The notes: a model not told the origin generated them from the sequence alone. Counted from the stretch's first letter, positions 42,731-55,554 are shown. The stretch is DNA of 64,000 nucleotides from Cladobotryum mycophilum (GCA_036429605.1 CM071589.1:4774001-4838000), one strand, 5' to 3'. A program made the numbers and translations.

Positions 42731-45076
42731 GTGCCCCTGTGGAGCAAAGTCTCAACTCGGCATCACGTATAGAGACATGATTGGGGTCTGGGGAAAGATG
42801 GAAAACAAGAGGAATGGTTATAGAATGAGCAGGTGGCGCTCGCCATCGTTTGAAAATTCTCAATGGGAGAAGTGAAGGATGGGTATTCGAACGGGAACGG
42901 CGTTTATGGGCTTTTTTGTCTGTATCGACGGAACGGACGATGCAGAAGGATTTGCATAAATTGTCTTGTTCAGCAACATGGACTGGGGCCAAAATGGCTG
43001 GCCAGGTCTTCCTGTCCTTGATGAAGCATTGTTTGAAGGCGGATTTGGTGCCGTCATTGGATCAACTATAATGAAAAGATATTGGAACCATGGATCCTTT
43101 TTGAGTCTCGTGCATTGCAATTGGTGACGTGGCGGCAAATGCGGCATGCTTGATGAAGCCTTTTCTTGATGATGCAGTGGTAATGAATGTGACGGTGAAG
43201 CGGTTCGTAAGGAGAACCTGGTTTTCCAGACTCTGTTTTGTTGAGCGAAGACGAGGGCGGGTTGGACTAGTTTAGGACCAGCCGCTCAGCTTATTGTCTT
43301 AGCCTTGAGGAAGAGATGGATGCAATGCACGCTTTGATGGGGGAATTATAAGGTTGCGTGACCAGGCAAAGATTTTTTAGAAACAAGATGATGGTTGAAG
43401 ATGTGAAAAGGCCGACGGGGTTTGGGTAAGGGGTGATGATGAGGTGTGTAGTAGTGGGTAAGTGTTGGTGGTGTAGCGCGAGGTAGTGTGTATGTAGGAG
43501 AGAGAGGTTGGGGGTTAGGATGGTGTTCCAAAAAGATGGTGTTCTAAGATGGTCCCGTCTGGAGGTTCTGGGGTTTGCAGCCGATGTGAGATTTGAAAAG
43601 TGTGGAGAGAGGTGAGGGGACATCGCATTGCATTGGGAACAGGAGTGGGAGTGGGAGTGGGAAGAAGAGAGGTTCGTCTCGGATGGATGATACCGATGTG
43701 CAGTCGAGGAGGTGGTGGAAGGTATTTACGGAATGGGGGAGCTCGGGGAGAGCTCGTAAGTCCACACCGAGAGGTCGGAGGTCCGAGCGTGGAGGTGGTA
43801 CTCTACCAAGGCAGATGTTACACCGTGGTGAGAGAGAGAGTCAGAGAGTCAGAGAGAGAGAGGGTGTGTGTCTTGTGTCTTGTGTGGCTTGTGGCTTGGG
43901 GGATCTGTGGGGAGGAGAGACAATTTTGACGATGTGGCTTGCTACGTTTAATTATTTGCGTAATTTAATTGTGAGGCTTGAGTTTTGGCATGCATGCATG
44001 CATGTACAGGTATGTACAAATTAAGTATATTGCAGGTGTTGTTATACTTGTAGCATCATGGGTAACATATTTCCGATTTCCGCAAGGCTTTTCCCGCGTT
44101 TCCGAGATGGGGGTGAGAGCGGGTGTAGGGATGGGGATGGGAAGTAGGGTAGGTACATATCTCCATGGGAAGTGGGAATGGGAAAGAATGTTGGGGGCTT
44201 TATGCAAGGTGAATGTATATGTCTGTACGGGAACGGGAGAAACCGTGGCGAGCTTGGAAAGCCTTGGAGGAGGGTGAAGAAGATGGGGATGAGGAGTTTT
44301 CTTTTTTGGATATGGAGGCGGGAATGGAGTACGGGTAGTGGAGGAGGGGGGAAGGAGGGAGGTGAGGGAAGGAGAAGAAGGAGAAGAAAAGGTGCGAATG
44401 CTCCGAGACTCCGGGGTCCCGGACTGCCGGAGTGTGAGTGGGTGGGATTAAGGTGTGTGTGTAAGGTATGGGGATGGTATGGATGCTAGGGAGAGGGTTT
44501 TTTTTGTTGGATATTGCGTAAAGGATGGAGTAGACGGAGAAAGAAAAACGGTTGGGAAACTTGGCCCCTTCATGGGAGGGACGGAAGCTTGATTAGAAAG
44601 AGAGAGAGTGTGTGTGTGAGAGAGAAAAGAGAAAAAAGAGAAGAGACCCAGAAATGCAGGGCCGGGGCGGGAGGCCGAAAGAAACGGAGGATCCACTCTT
44701 AATCATATGAAAAGTCCGGAGGCCCCAGTTTTATTACTTGATTATGTGCCTTGTAGTGCTCGGTACGCGGTGTGTTTGCTTGCTTGATCAGAAACTATGG
44801 ATACTACAAGTACCAGGTATTCATGGATCCCATGGGATGAATAACCTTGATGGTTTGGAAGCGGGACGGGTGCGAATAGTGCCGCCCTGATCGCAGTGCA
44901 GTGCAGCGCAGTGTGTAGTGTGTAGTGTGTGAGTGTGTGAGTGTGGAAATGGTGTTTAAGCAACAATAGAGAGAATGTAATAGGATGAAAAGTTTCGAGT
45001 CAGCGATCGACTGTACATACCTACTTGTACGTGCATGCAGATGAGCGGGCGGTCAAGCACGCACAAGGTCAGCAGG

Positions 45077-45092
45077 TTTTTTTTTTTTTTTT
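45077..45092. repeat. T16 homopolymer
   Basis: Sixteen consecutive T in gene-free DNA. Confidence 0.9.
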
Positions 45093-47305
45093 GTTGCCTC
45101 TGTTTCCGAAATAAAATGCCAAACTAAAATTCCAAAAACTGTGTAACCATGTTTTTGAGCTCTTTTTTTGGTATAAGGGTCGAATAAAATGGATCCTATG
45201 GATGTTTCTTAATTCGGCCGAATAAAAAAATAAACACCTAAAAAAGCTGAAAACATACCCCAGAAGAAGGAATTAAAAGGCTCCGTATTATAACACATTT
45301 TTGTAAGACATTTGGGGGGAGTGAAGAAGAAGAAGAAGAGGGGGTGTATTGCGTGGCAGAATAGCATGTGGCATGACACAACATTGTTTGCCAAGAATGT
45401 ATGGGTGACCCAATGAGGTAGGTCGTTACGAAGCAAGATGATGAAAAGAGTGCTTTGCTTGTGCTTGTGAGAGAATCTGGAAAAGATGGATGAGTGGTTT
45501 GTATCAGATAAGATCATGGTGAAATGAATGGCCTGTCAGTGAGAGAGTGAGAGAGTGAGCTTGTGCTTGTGCTTGTGCTAGAGAATGCTACCCTACGCAA
45601 AGCAAGGGCACATCGAATCGAGTTACAAGTATCTACAGGTACGTGTCAAAAATCAGAAAGAAAAGAAAAAAGAAGATGAGCGAACGATGACGACGATTTC
45701 ATGCAAGTCAAGATGCAGCCCAGCATCAAAAAGCAGAAGAAAGAAGGAAAAAATAGATATCAGGGTTACACTGAACAATCAATCTTTCTTCTTCCCATGC
45801 CTCCCATGCCTCCGGGTTTTCCATATGGACCGCCAGGGTTGTTGCTGCACCGGCAGATGTATCATTGGTTCCTTGTCAAATATCGTGGCTGCTGTATGAG
45901 TACTTGTTTCTTTTTCTCTCTCTCTTTTTCCTTTCCACCTGTCCGGGACGTTCGGACAAGCGGGGCGAATGCCAATTTACGTATAGATTGAACTGCATCA
46001 AAACATGCATGGTGTGAGTCCGGATAGTAAAGACGGCTTTCGCACAATCGGCAATTGAGAAAGAGCTTCGTCTAGGATCTGATAAAAAAAAATAAGACGC
46101 GGGAGTAACCAATCTGGCTTGCGTCTTGTATGGGGTAAGATGCCTTTCTTTCAGCTGCCTTGTTATGCTTGTTGGTTCTGTTTTGATCTAGAGAGAGAAG
46201 CTTCTGACAATGTCAGCACGGGGAAACCCATTTGTGGGGAAATAAAGCACAAGCTAAAGAAGGAAGACGATGGTACATGTGTCCTTTCTTCTTCTTCTTC
46301 CTCTTCTTCTTGTTCTCACGATCAACTGCTTTGTTTCGGAGCTGAGATTAAAGGTGTGTGTTCGATGGGAAGTGGGCCCACGGCCAAGGAGCCAGGGGGA
46401 CGCCTTTGCGTGATCTCATGAGAAGGAAGATGGAACGGACAACCAGAAAGGGCCTAGAACTAAGAATGGGCAGTGCTAGAATGCAAGCCTAGAACTTCTT
46501 CCGGTCATGGATTTGCGGGTTTTGAGAGCGAGAGAGGAGAGAGAGAGGCAAGTAAGTTAGGTTGATCCATGCGCAAGGAACGCACGTACACACTCCCCCC
46601 TGAACATACATGCGGATGCGGACGGTGAGGCCGGGACAGTCGATCCAGAAGAGAGAGAAAGAGAGAGAGAGGGAAAAAAAGGTCACGACGATTTTGGATT
46701 TTATGCGCTGTGCTAGAAATGGAAAGGCTTTGCAGTGCGTCGGTTAGATCGTCTTAAAAGAAGACGCGCACTGTATGTGGTATGCGATGCTACCAGCTGG
46801 AAGGTATTTCAATGCATCATTCTTTTTTAATTTTAATTTTATTTTTTACATAAACTTGTTCGTGATAGTCGGAATGGATGGATGCGAGAGAGAGATTGCT
46901 TTGTTGAGGTACAGGTATGCTTGTACATAAAGGTAACCTCAATGGTGATGATGATGTAAGAGCCGAGACTCTGAACCAAGCTGGGGACGGAAAGATGGAA
47001 GGACCTTGAAAAAGTCCGTTGTCAAAAAAAAAAAATCATCATCATCATCATCAAATAAAGAGAGCAGTCAGTGTCAGTCAGTGTCAGTCAGTCACTCACA
47101 TGCAATTTATTGGGCTTGGCAACATGCAAAGACAAGGACTCCTTGGGTATCCATCAACGCACAACCTGTTTCGAAGCACACATGCACACGCGTATCTTGG
47201 CCCAGTCAGCAAATCTTCCGTAGGAGCTGGTTCCCGTCAAGGTCAAGGCCCCCAGGTCACGTCACGTCACGTCACGAGACACACACGGACAGATCAGACA
47301 AAGCA

Positions 47306-47333
47306 AGAGAGAGAGAGAGAGAGAGAGAGAGAG
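47306..47333. repeat. (AG)14 microsatellite
   Basis: Twenty-eight bases of perfect AG repeat, the longest dinucleotide array seen in the window. Confidence 0.92.
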
Positions 47334-49359
47334 CAGGGTAGCCTGCCGGGAAGAGCGAGCTTATTGTTCACCATGAGAAAAAATGTCTTGACCTTGGGGC
47401 CGGGGCGCACGCCGAGAGGTTTTAGAGTGCTGCAGGCACATTGACGCCATGTCACTCTTTTCGAAGAGAACAAGACCACACAGAAAACTGCTGCTTTCTT
47501 TGACACAGACTCCAAAGGGCTTTGTCTTGTCTTGTCGTGTCTTGTGTGTCTGTAACTCGCACCGGCACTATGGCTAAAGTAAGCAAGTCTCACCTTTTCG
47601 TCTAGTACAAGTATGTATGAGATGTCACTCTTCGGCCCCCCTCCAGCAGACGAAAAGGCGTACGGAGTAGACAAAGAAGAGGAAGGGAAAAACGAACGAA
47701 AAAAAAGGTCACGCTTGATGCAATCTTGTCTTGAAGGATTTCGTTTTTTTCTGCGTCTTTTGCTACTACTTGCACTTGCAACGAGTAGGTAGGTAAGCTG
47801 GGGGGTTACCATACAAGGCCAATGCGTGGAACATGCTTGTGGGACAAGGTGGCAGATTGTCATCATCCTCATCATCACCATCATCATTATTCATTCTCCA
47901 TGAGCATTTCAAAATGGCTGTACTTGTTGAAAGTAGTACAATGCAATAAGTGGGAAATGGAAATGAACGTGCTAACTTGACTTGATAGATTAGGGCGGTT
48001 AGATAACCTGAATCTATGCATTCGTATTGCCTACAGTACCTATGCATGCACTGTTACTCAATGGAGAGAGGCTTCTATGCTTTATTCTCTGAGACTTCTT
48101 TTTTCTTTCCTTCTTTCTTTCTTGCTGGGTTCCATTGGGAGGAGCAACGATGCTGCCATGCCATGCCATGCTCATTGCTCCCCTCCCCCCATGCCCTTGT
48201 TCATAGATGGCCATGCAATCAGCTTCTCCATAACCATGTTCATATGTGCTGTTGTAATGGAAATTTCCACTTCCTTTTCCTTTTCCTTCCCTCACTCTCC
48301 CTCACACCCTTACATACAATAGCTCATGTCAACTGTCGGATTTCTGCCGCCGCCTTGTCTCCATTCCTTGGGTCTCCCATCCGCATGCATGCATGATCTC
48401 CATTAATGTCTCCATGACAAATTGGCCCCCCTCCCCATCCCCCTTGTTCCGTGCAAGGTACCTCCATGTTTCCAAGACCTGCCGAGTGAATCCCGTGGCG
48501 CGGCCGGTCTCCCCTCCACTTCCAATGTCGGGCTCCCTTGAGACCTTGACGCTGGCCCTCTCCGTCCCCACCACCCCACGCTCACCGTGTGGTTTCCGTT
48601 TAGACGGTGGGTGGGAGGTGGTGGTGGATGCTTTTTTTTTCTTTCTCGACGGGCTCGTGAAGAATAGGAATAGGAAAAAGGAAAGACTAGGCTTACATGG
48701 TGTTAGCTTTCCCTCAGCCTAGGGGAGGGGGTGTGGAATGCGTGTACGGTACGGTATGGTTAGGTTGGGTGGCATGTACCTTTCCGCACATCTCCCTCTC
48801 TCATGGCAGATGTCTATGCATTCATTGCGTCTTGTCTTGTGAGAGAGACACAGGGAGACCGCACAAGACAGAAAAACGCACACCCCCTACCACCGTTCTT
48901 CGATTTAGCCCACCCCCGGATTTTTCACATCGTCGACTCAAGTGTTGAACCAACCCTTCTCTCCATATTTTTCCTTTTCCTTCTTCAATGCCGTTTACCC
49001 CACGCTGTGGCTAAGCTTGAACATTCTTCTTCCTCTTTTTCTCTCCTTCTTTCTTGTTTCCCTTCCACGTTTGGGTCATCCATCATCTTCGTGGGCCAAG
49101 ACACAACAGCAACAACGGCTTATACATACTTACATCACCTCCCTCGCCTCTTGACTAAACAAGCTTCAACCATCACCAGTCAGACGACACACACAGCCAC
49201 CACTTGATGATTCATGAATGAATGCCTTTTTTTGCTACCTGGCATCTTGATCAATTCCACGCTTTACAACGGCATTCGATATCACGGATAGCTTTGGTAT
49301 TGCCACTGCAGACGACGACAATTCTTGAGAGGAGTATATATCACCACTCGTAGACGTCA

Positions 49360-49371
49360 ACTAGTACTAGT
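49360..49371. promoter_or_regulatory. 12-bp perfect palindrome ACTAGTACTAGT upstream of CTF1-like gene
   Basis: Self-complementary 12-mer, itself a tandem of two ACTAGT hexamers, 203 bp before the start codon. Shape suits a dimeric factor, but no known site is claimed. Confidence 0.3.
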
Positions 49372-49573
49372 CACGATTTGAGACACATTCCAGCCATCAC
49401 CACTTGGACAGGATCTTGTGTGTCACGTACATCTACGAGTATTATCCTGCGAAACATAGCAATTCTACGAAAAGCTTTCCAGCTCCCCCCCCCCAAGTTC
49501 CGGGGAAAATATTGGCCACCGCTCTTGTGAGCACAACAACAGCAACAACAACAACAATAATAACAACAGCACA

Positions 49574-52500
49574 ATGGCTTCGGAATCAACGATATTAGCC
49601 ATGGCTGACGACTTTCTTACTGCCAACTCGTCACCTTCACCATCACCGTCGGAAGAACTGAGCAGTCATTCCGCCATCAGGGCCGCAGACGGCAAGGCGG
49701 CTGACGACAAGAACAAGAAGCGACCAGCTACTGACACTCCCGATGGCCCCCCTAAAGTCACAAAACGAAGAGCCGCGCGTGCCTGTGTATCATGCCGTGC
49801 GCGCAAGGTTCGATGCGATGTCGTTGAAGGTGCCCCATGCGGGAACTGTCGGTGGGATAACGTTGAGGTATGAGGATACTCCGGAGCTTGATGCTCCCCC
49901 CTTACACCCCCCTACACCCAATATCTTTCCGCGCAATTTTACTTGATTTGGAAAAAGAGAGAAAAAAAAAGACATGGACTGACTCGTTTTTTTCGCATTG
50001 CAGTGTATCGTTCAGGAGAGCCGCCGGAGAAAGTGAGTTACACCGTCATTCCGTTTTCCCTTGAACAAGCAATCGAATCGAATCAAATCTACTCCGTACT
50101 CCTATCCCTAATGTCCCCTTCTCCGCCAGAGGTGGTCAAGATGCCGACCCCGGTAACACAGAAAGAATTGGGTCTGTCTAAGACGGGATGGGCATCGAGA
50201 CACCACCACCACCACCACTACTACGGAGTACGGTACAGTCCATGTACACCATGCATAGGCTTTCCGGCCCCATGGAGAACGGAGATTGAGATTTGAGGAG
50301 AGAGATTGTTGGGGGATACGGCAGCATTGAATCCACAACAAAAGAAACACACACGCTTCCAAAATTGGTTGAATTGATTTGGCTGACATATTCTCTCTTC
50401 TTTTTTTTGCTCCCCCACAGGAAGAATCTGATTACAGCCACCACCGTGGGGCAAGGAAGTTCAACCGAGGCACAACTTCGATGCAAAGCCCCTCCAGCCA
50501 ATCCGATTGCGATTAACAGTGCGGACTTGCGACGCACCAGCAGCGGCTCAGCGATTTCGTCGACGGCCAGCATTGAAATCTCTAATAATGGACATGGACA
50601 TGGACATGGTAATGGAAGTGGCAATGGCAATGGCAATGGCAATGGGTTGGGGAGTTCTGGTGTTGAGGGTCATGTTCCTCACATGCTTTGTAAGTTTTTG
50701 CCATGCAAATTTTTTAACCCCCCCCCCTCCCTCCCTTCCCTGTCGCTTGTCACTCTCTTGCTCTCTCACACGCACACGCACACGCACGCACACACACCTT
50801 CTTACTACTACATCTTCTATTGCACACTACAACATCCCCAGTTTCTCACTGCACTACATGTTGCGTATTCTTGTTTCACATTACGGGGTGCGCCGATCAA
50901 TAAAAATGGGAATCTCGGTCATTTTTTCCATTTTTTCCATTTTTATTTGGAGAAGTTCTCCGATTCTCCGCATGCATTGTCCTGTCGCCCCTTCCATCCG
51001 ACCCACTTCAGTCCGACGCTGAGTCCGTCCGTCCGTCACTCCTTGGATCCTCCGCGCCACGTCCGTCACAAGCAGCAGCACGCACGCACGCACGCACACC
51101 ACGCCCACCACACACGTTACACACCATGCCTAATCCCGAAAGCCGCCTCTGTTTTATTGATTACCTATAATTATCATGGACCGCTATGAACCACTTTCAC
51201 ATGCAAAGGATTCGCATTGGAAACGCAAATGAGAGAGGGAGAGAGAGAGAGGCCTCTGCAAGTGCAAGTGCAAGGCAGGGCAGGGCAACACAAGCAAAAA
51301 AGCAAGGAAGATGATTTTTTTTATTTAAAAATTTGTGCTGACCACGAGACCTTTTCGGTTGCATTAGACCAACGATCTGGATTTCGTAATGAGCCAGCTC
51401 TGTTCAGCAAGGCCCAGTCGGTCGACGCCGCAGCAGCTGCCAACAATAACAACTACAACAGCAGCAGCAGCAACAACAACAACCACTCGTCCCCATGGGC
51501 CAGCACCCCATCCGTGAATCACTCTGGTTTCGGAGACGCCCGCAGCACCCCGTTGCTTTCATCGATTGACGAGTCACTCGCCTTCATCCAGTTACCTCCC
51601 TTTGTGCGGCCGTTGCCAAGCAAGATTGCTTCCGATGATGTGAGGTATCTTTACGCCAAGGGCGCCTTGAGCATCCCATGTGCCACCTTGCAGAATGCAT
51701 TTCTGCGCGCCTACATCGAGTACGTCCACCCGTACATGCCGCTCATCGATCTCCATCCCTTTTTGAGCGTCATCAATCGCTACGATGGAATGGAGGGGCA
51801 AATCAGTCTGTTCCTCTACCACGCCGTCATGTTCTCCGCCACGGCCTTTGTTGACATGCGCCATCTGCGCGAAGCTGGATACTCTACACGCAAGGCTGCC
51901 AGGAAAGCCTACTTTCAAAAGACAAGGGTAAGTTAGAAAAAAAACCCCCCAATCTCCCTCCCCCCACTTGGGCCGTTTTTTTGTCATGGAGGGCTTGTAT
52001 ATGTATGGAATAATGCTCCACATATACTGCGATCCTGCAAACGGCCCCTTCCATGTGCGTAATGCTCGTGAATATTCACATACTAGTAGTTACTCTACGA
52101 TTTCGACTACGAATCAGATCGTCTTGTCCTTGTCCAGGGGCTGATGCTGATGACGTACTGGTACGAGACACCTGACGACCAGAAGGACACCTGGCATTGG
52201 ATGGGCGTGGCCATATCGCTGGCCCACACCATTGGCCTGCATCGCAACCCGGAAGTCACTAGCATGGCCCCGGCGACTCAGAAGCTCTGGAAGCGTATCT
52301 GGTGGTCATGTTTCATGCGGGATCGCCTCATCGCTCTCGGCATGCGCCGGCCCACCAGGATCAAGGACGAGGACTTTGACGTCCCAATGCTCGTCGAGAG
52401 TGACTTTGAGATTCAGGCTCTGCCCGACCACATCACTATCGTTCCATCCGACTGCACCCTGATGCGCGATGTGGAGATGCAGCGCGAATTGGCCGTCATG

Positions 52501-53694
52501 TGCATCGAAAAGGCCAAGCTGTGCATCTGCGTCAGCAACATGCTCAAGACCCAGTACTCGGTCTTGATCCGAGACAATGTCAAGCCCGAGAACACCACCA
52601 ACAGCACCATGATGCTTTTCCCTAACAAGAAGCTGGACAATGTGGACAATGTAAGGACGGTCGATGCGGAGCTCAGGGCCTGGGTGGATGCCCTGCCGGC
52701 GTGTTGCGAGTATCGCATGCTGGTTCCTGGAGACATCAAGAATGGCAAGTCGACGATTGCCGTGCAGCGAACTTTGCTTCACATGGTGTACCATACTACC
52801 GTCTCGGCGCTCCACCGCCCCCAGTTCCTGCCTTCGTCGCCCTCGCAGATGCCGACACCCTCACGCCAAGTCCAGGAGATGTCTCGTCACCGAGTCAAGG
52901 ATGCCGCTATGCACATTACTGGCATGGCGACAGAATTGCATCACCTTCGTTTGGAGAGGTATCTGCCCACTACCGGTGTGACGGTTATCCTGCCTGCCAT
53001 GATTATCCACTTGCTTGAGATGAAGAACCCCATGCCGGATGCTCGTTCAAAGGCAACGAGGGGCTTCCGCCAGTGTATGCGTGTCATGGAGAAGCTTCGT
53101 GAGATTTACGCTGCGGCCGACTATGCCACCGGCTTCCTTGATGCTGCGCTGCGCAAGGCTGCCATTGATATTAATGCTAATATAGAACCATCGACGTTGG
53201 CGATGATGAAGGAGGTTCCGCAAGAGTTCAGTGCTCAGACGCCGCCACCTGATAATGCTCCATACATGACGGCCTCGGAGAGCCTGTTCCATCAGAAGCC
53301 AAAGGAATTTAGACAGCCCATTGGACAACCGCCTACGATTAACACCGCCGTCTTGGAGCTATCGGCGGCAAACTCTCCTCCCCATACCGACTTTGACTCT
53401 GCGGATCTCACCCCAAGTGCGACCAATGAGTCCGAAGGGCACCCACTTGAAATGGATGTTCTGAATATGGATTTTGTGCAGGACCCTGACGAATTTGATT
53501 GGAACGCCGTCTCTGGCACGGATCTCGATGTCGATCAGTGGCTGCAGTTCCCGCCCGAGGGGCTTAACGGTGTAGAGGAGGACATGATGGTGAACCGATT
53601 TAACAGCGACGCCGAGGCGACCAAGGCAGCGGAAGATGCGCTGGGCTGGATCCTCAACACTGATGGCGATGCTGCGATTCACATTGAGTCATAA
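49574..53694 (+). CDS. CTF1: Zn2Cys6 transcription factor of the CTF1 / FarA-FarB family (cutinase and fatty-acid regulator)
   Basis: Family members bind CCTCGG-type elements and activate fatty-acid oxidation, lipase and cutinase genes when lipids are present (established in Fusarium and Aspergillus). Exons 49574-49867, 50004-50032, 50421-50689, 51368-51927 and 52090-53694; introns 136, 388, 678 and 162 nt; 918 aa. Zinc cluster CX2CX6CX7CX2CX6C at residues 71-99 in RRAARACVSCRARKVRCD; the last Cys is on a 29-nt microexon. Then a disordered part with HGHG/NGNG and poly-Asn/Ser tracts, and the Fungal_trans domain: YLYAKGALSIPCATLQNAF, YVHPYMPLIDLHPFL, LLYDFDYESDR (recovered by the exon 5 acceptor at 52089), TYWYETPDDQKDTWHWMG, IWWSCFMRDRLIALGMRRP. 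Acidic tail with FDWNAVSG. Which paralogue (alpha/FarA or beta/FarB) I cannot settle. Confidence 0.92.
50589..50646 (+). repeat. In-frame hexamer repeats (GGACAT and GGCAAT)
   Basis: Short tandem hexamers within CTF1-like exon 3, encoding HGHGHG followed by NGSGNGNGNGNG in a disordered linker between the zinc cluster and the regulatory domain. Confidence 0.85.
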
Positions 53695-54336
53695 CAAACT
53701 CTCATCAAAGAGTTTTGTTGTTTTTAGAATTTTACTCATTTCCTTTGTTTTTTACTTTCAGTTTACGATATCCCTTTGGACGTTGGTTTATACTATTTGG
53801 GAGGGAGACTATGAGTGCGGCAAGCATAGTTGTTGGGTTATACAAGTATAGATATGGGAAATCAGGGCGGCGTTGGGTTTACACTCTGCCTGGGAGGCGA
53901 TGGTTGTTCAACAACAACTCGGAGGGATTTATGTTTCTTGTTTTCTTTTGGGTGGAAAAGCTTTTATTTATTTATTGGTTAATGATGTCGATGATGCATG
54001 CATGCATGGCTACGAGCTGGGATGTAGTTGAGTTATGAAGGGGGAAGGGACAGTGAGAAATGCCATACTTTATTGTTTAGTGTTGGGGAAAAAAAGAATG
54101 ACGATATGACGATTCAAAGAAAGAAAAAGATCGATCGCTTGGAGAGTGCAACATGCAATATGCAACACACTTTGCTTTGTTTTGTGGAGTGAGATTGGAG
54201 TAGCATCGTGGATGACGCTTCTTCTTGGCGATGATACCTTGGGGGCTGCTGTGCCTGTCTGTGCCTGTGCATGTGGCTTTTGGGGGATGGGTAAGATGGC
54301 GATGGGAAAGATGCGTACCTTGTAGGCATATTTTTT

Positions 54337-54394
54337 TCCTTTTTTCCCTTTTTTTCCTTTTTTTCCTTTTTTTTGAGAGAGAGAGAGAGAGAGA
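54337..54394. repeat. T-rich tandem units and (GA)n
   Basis: Repeated TTTTTTTCC-like units followed by a GA dinucleotide run of about 20 nt. Confidence 0.85.
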
Positions 54395-55406
54395 TGGTGC
54401 ATGTTGAGCTTAATTGGCGCCAGCACAGAAGTTGACTGACATGTTTGTCTGAGATGGAAGATGAGGCGGACGGCGAATGACGGAGGTGGTCTCATGCCAT
54501 TCACCCGTCTTATTTTACTACCCAATAGTTCAATACGTTTACGGAGTACAGAGAGTCATAGCTGTCAGTTTGAGGGCGCCATTACTCATTCACGTCAACG
54601 TTTTTTTTAATCCCCCAAGTCCCCCTTCTATGCAGGGCCACGTTTCTCCCGTTTGCCACCCGCCAGCCATGTCCAGCATCCAGCATCTAGCATCAGACCA
54701 GTACCATCAAGGTCAGTCAGCCAAGTCAGCCAAGTCAGTCAGCAGGGCTGCCCTGGTTAAGGAAGAAAAGAAAAAAGACGAGCATCATCCCTCGTGCCTA
54801 CTACTTTTTTCTAAAATTACACATTTGACCAAGGGTAAGAGGGATGGATCCCGTTTGAAAGGAAAAAAAAAGAGAGGACGAGGGGGGACGAGGGGGAGGG
54901 GGATCCAAAGGATGGTGGACGAAAAGGGTCCTTGCTTTTTTCTCTCTTGTCGGTTTGTTTTGATTTAGTTTTTGTTTGAAGATGAATGGTCATGTGGGAT
55001 GCCTTTCACCTAGCAACGGGAAACAAAACAAAGCACTTGTAGTAGAAAAAGCCTCCACTTTGTTTTTGTTTGCGCTTCTTGACATCATTTAACACGGCAA
55101 GTTTAAAATGGGGAAGAGAAGGAAGAAAAAAAGGAAATATTTCTTCTTTGTTCGGGCTTTAGCCTAGCTTAGCTTTGGGAACAAGCTGGGACGGACAGCT
55201 CTTATCTCACTAATTAACGAATTGAGTGTGGGGCGGGAACGGGAAGCCGCCTCTTTTTTAGGGCACTAATGCATTCACTAAAGGAAACGAGCTGTCCGTC
55301 AGCCCAAAGCGAGCAGGCCTGGCCCTTGACCCTTGACCCTGATCTCTTCCAGGGCTGTTTTGGGGGCGAGGCTGCATGAAGACGTTCAAGCGACTCGAGT
55401 TTGTAC

Positions 55407-55554
55407 TTTGTTTTTCTTTCTTCTTTTTCTCTCTCTTTTTTCCTTTCCTTTTCTTTCCTAGGTTGACTGATGGAAGCAGAAAAAAAAGAAAAGAAAAAGA
55501 CGAAGAAAAGACGAAGCAAAAAGGAAAAGAAAAAAGAAAAGAAGAAAAAAAAAG
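55407..55554. repeat. Pyrimidine arm / purine arm imperfect inverted repeat
   Basis: About 53 nt of C/T-only sequence (55407-55459), a short spacer, then about 75 nt of nearly pure A/G sequence (to 55554). The arms are approximately complementary, so a transcript in either direction could fold into a long imperfect hairpin. Confidence 0.6.

Larger units (their letters stand above)
42731..49573. other. Largest gene-free region, malic enzyme to CTF1-like gene
   Basis: 6.8 kb. The plus strand is strongly purine-rich at about 43300-44700 (many GGTGG, GGGAG, GAGAG runs) and pyrimidine-rich at about 48050-49130, the latter resembling the promoter and leader of the CTF1-like gene. It also contains GCATGCATGCATG (43988 and 48382), T16 at 45077-45092, CACGT/GTCAC repeats at 47254-47278, (AG)14 at 47306-47333, and a 12-bp palindrome at 49360-49371. 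Several TACTTGTA/TACAAGTA and TACGGAGTA motifs occur. No supported coding sequence; long frames here are Ser/Pro/His/Leu-rich translations of simple sequence. Confidence 0.5.

Noticed and set aside
43291..43623. Minus-strand 110-codon Ser/Pro/His/Leu/Thr-rich frame
   Set aside because: Translation of a pyrimidine-rich strand with no domain, no clear start context and competing frames.
45700..45760. ORFs with poly-Lys/Glu content near 45585-45991
   Set aside because: A/G-rich simple sequence; no conserved motif, splice pattern or codon bias.
50293..51189. Plus-strand 298-codon frame over the CTF1-like gene
   Set aside because: It is exon 3 read through into parts of introns 2 and 3; splice sites at 50420/50421 and 50689/50690 give the conserved protein instead.
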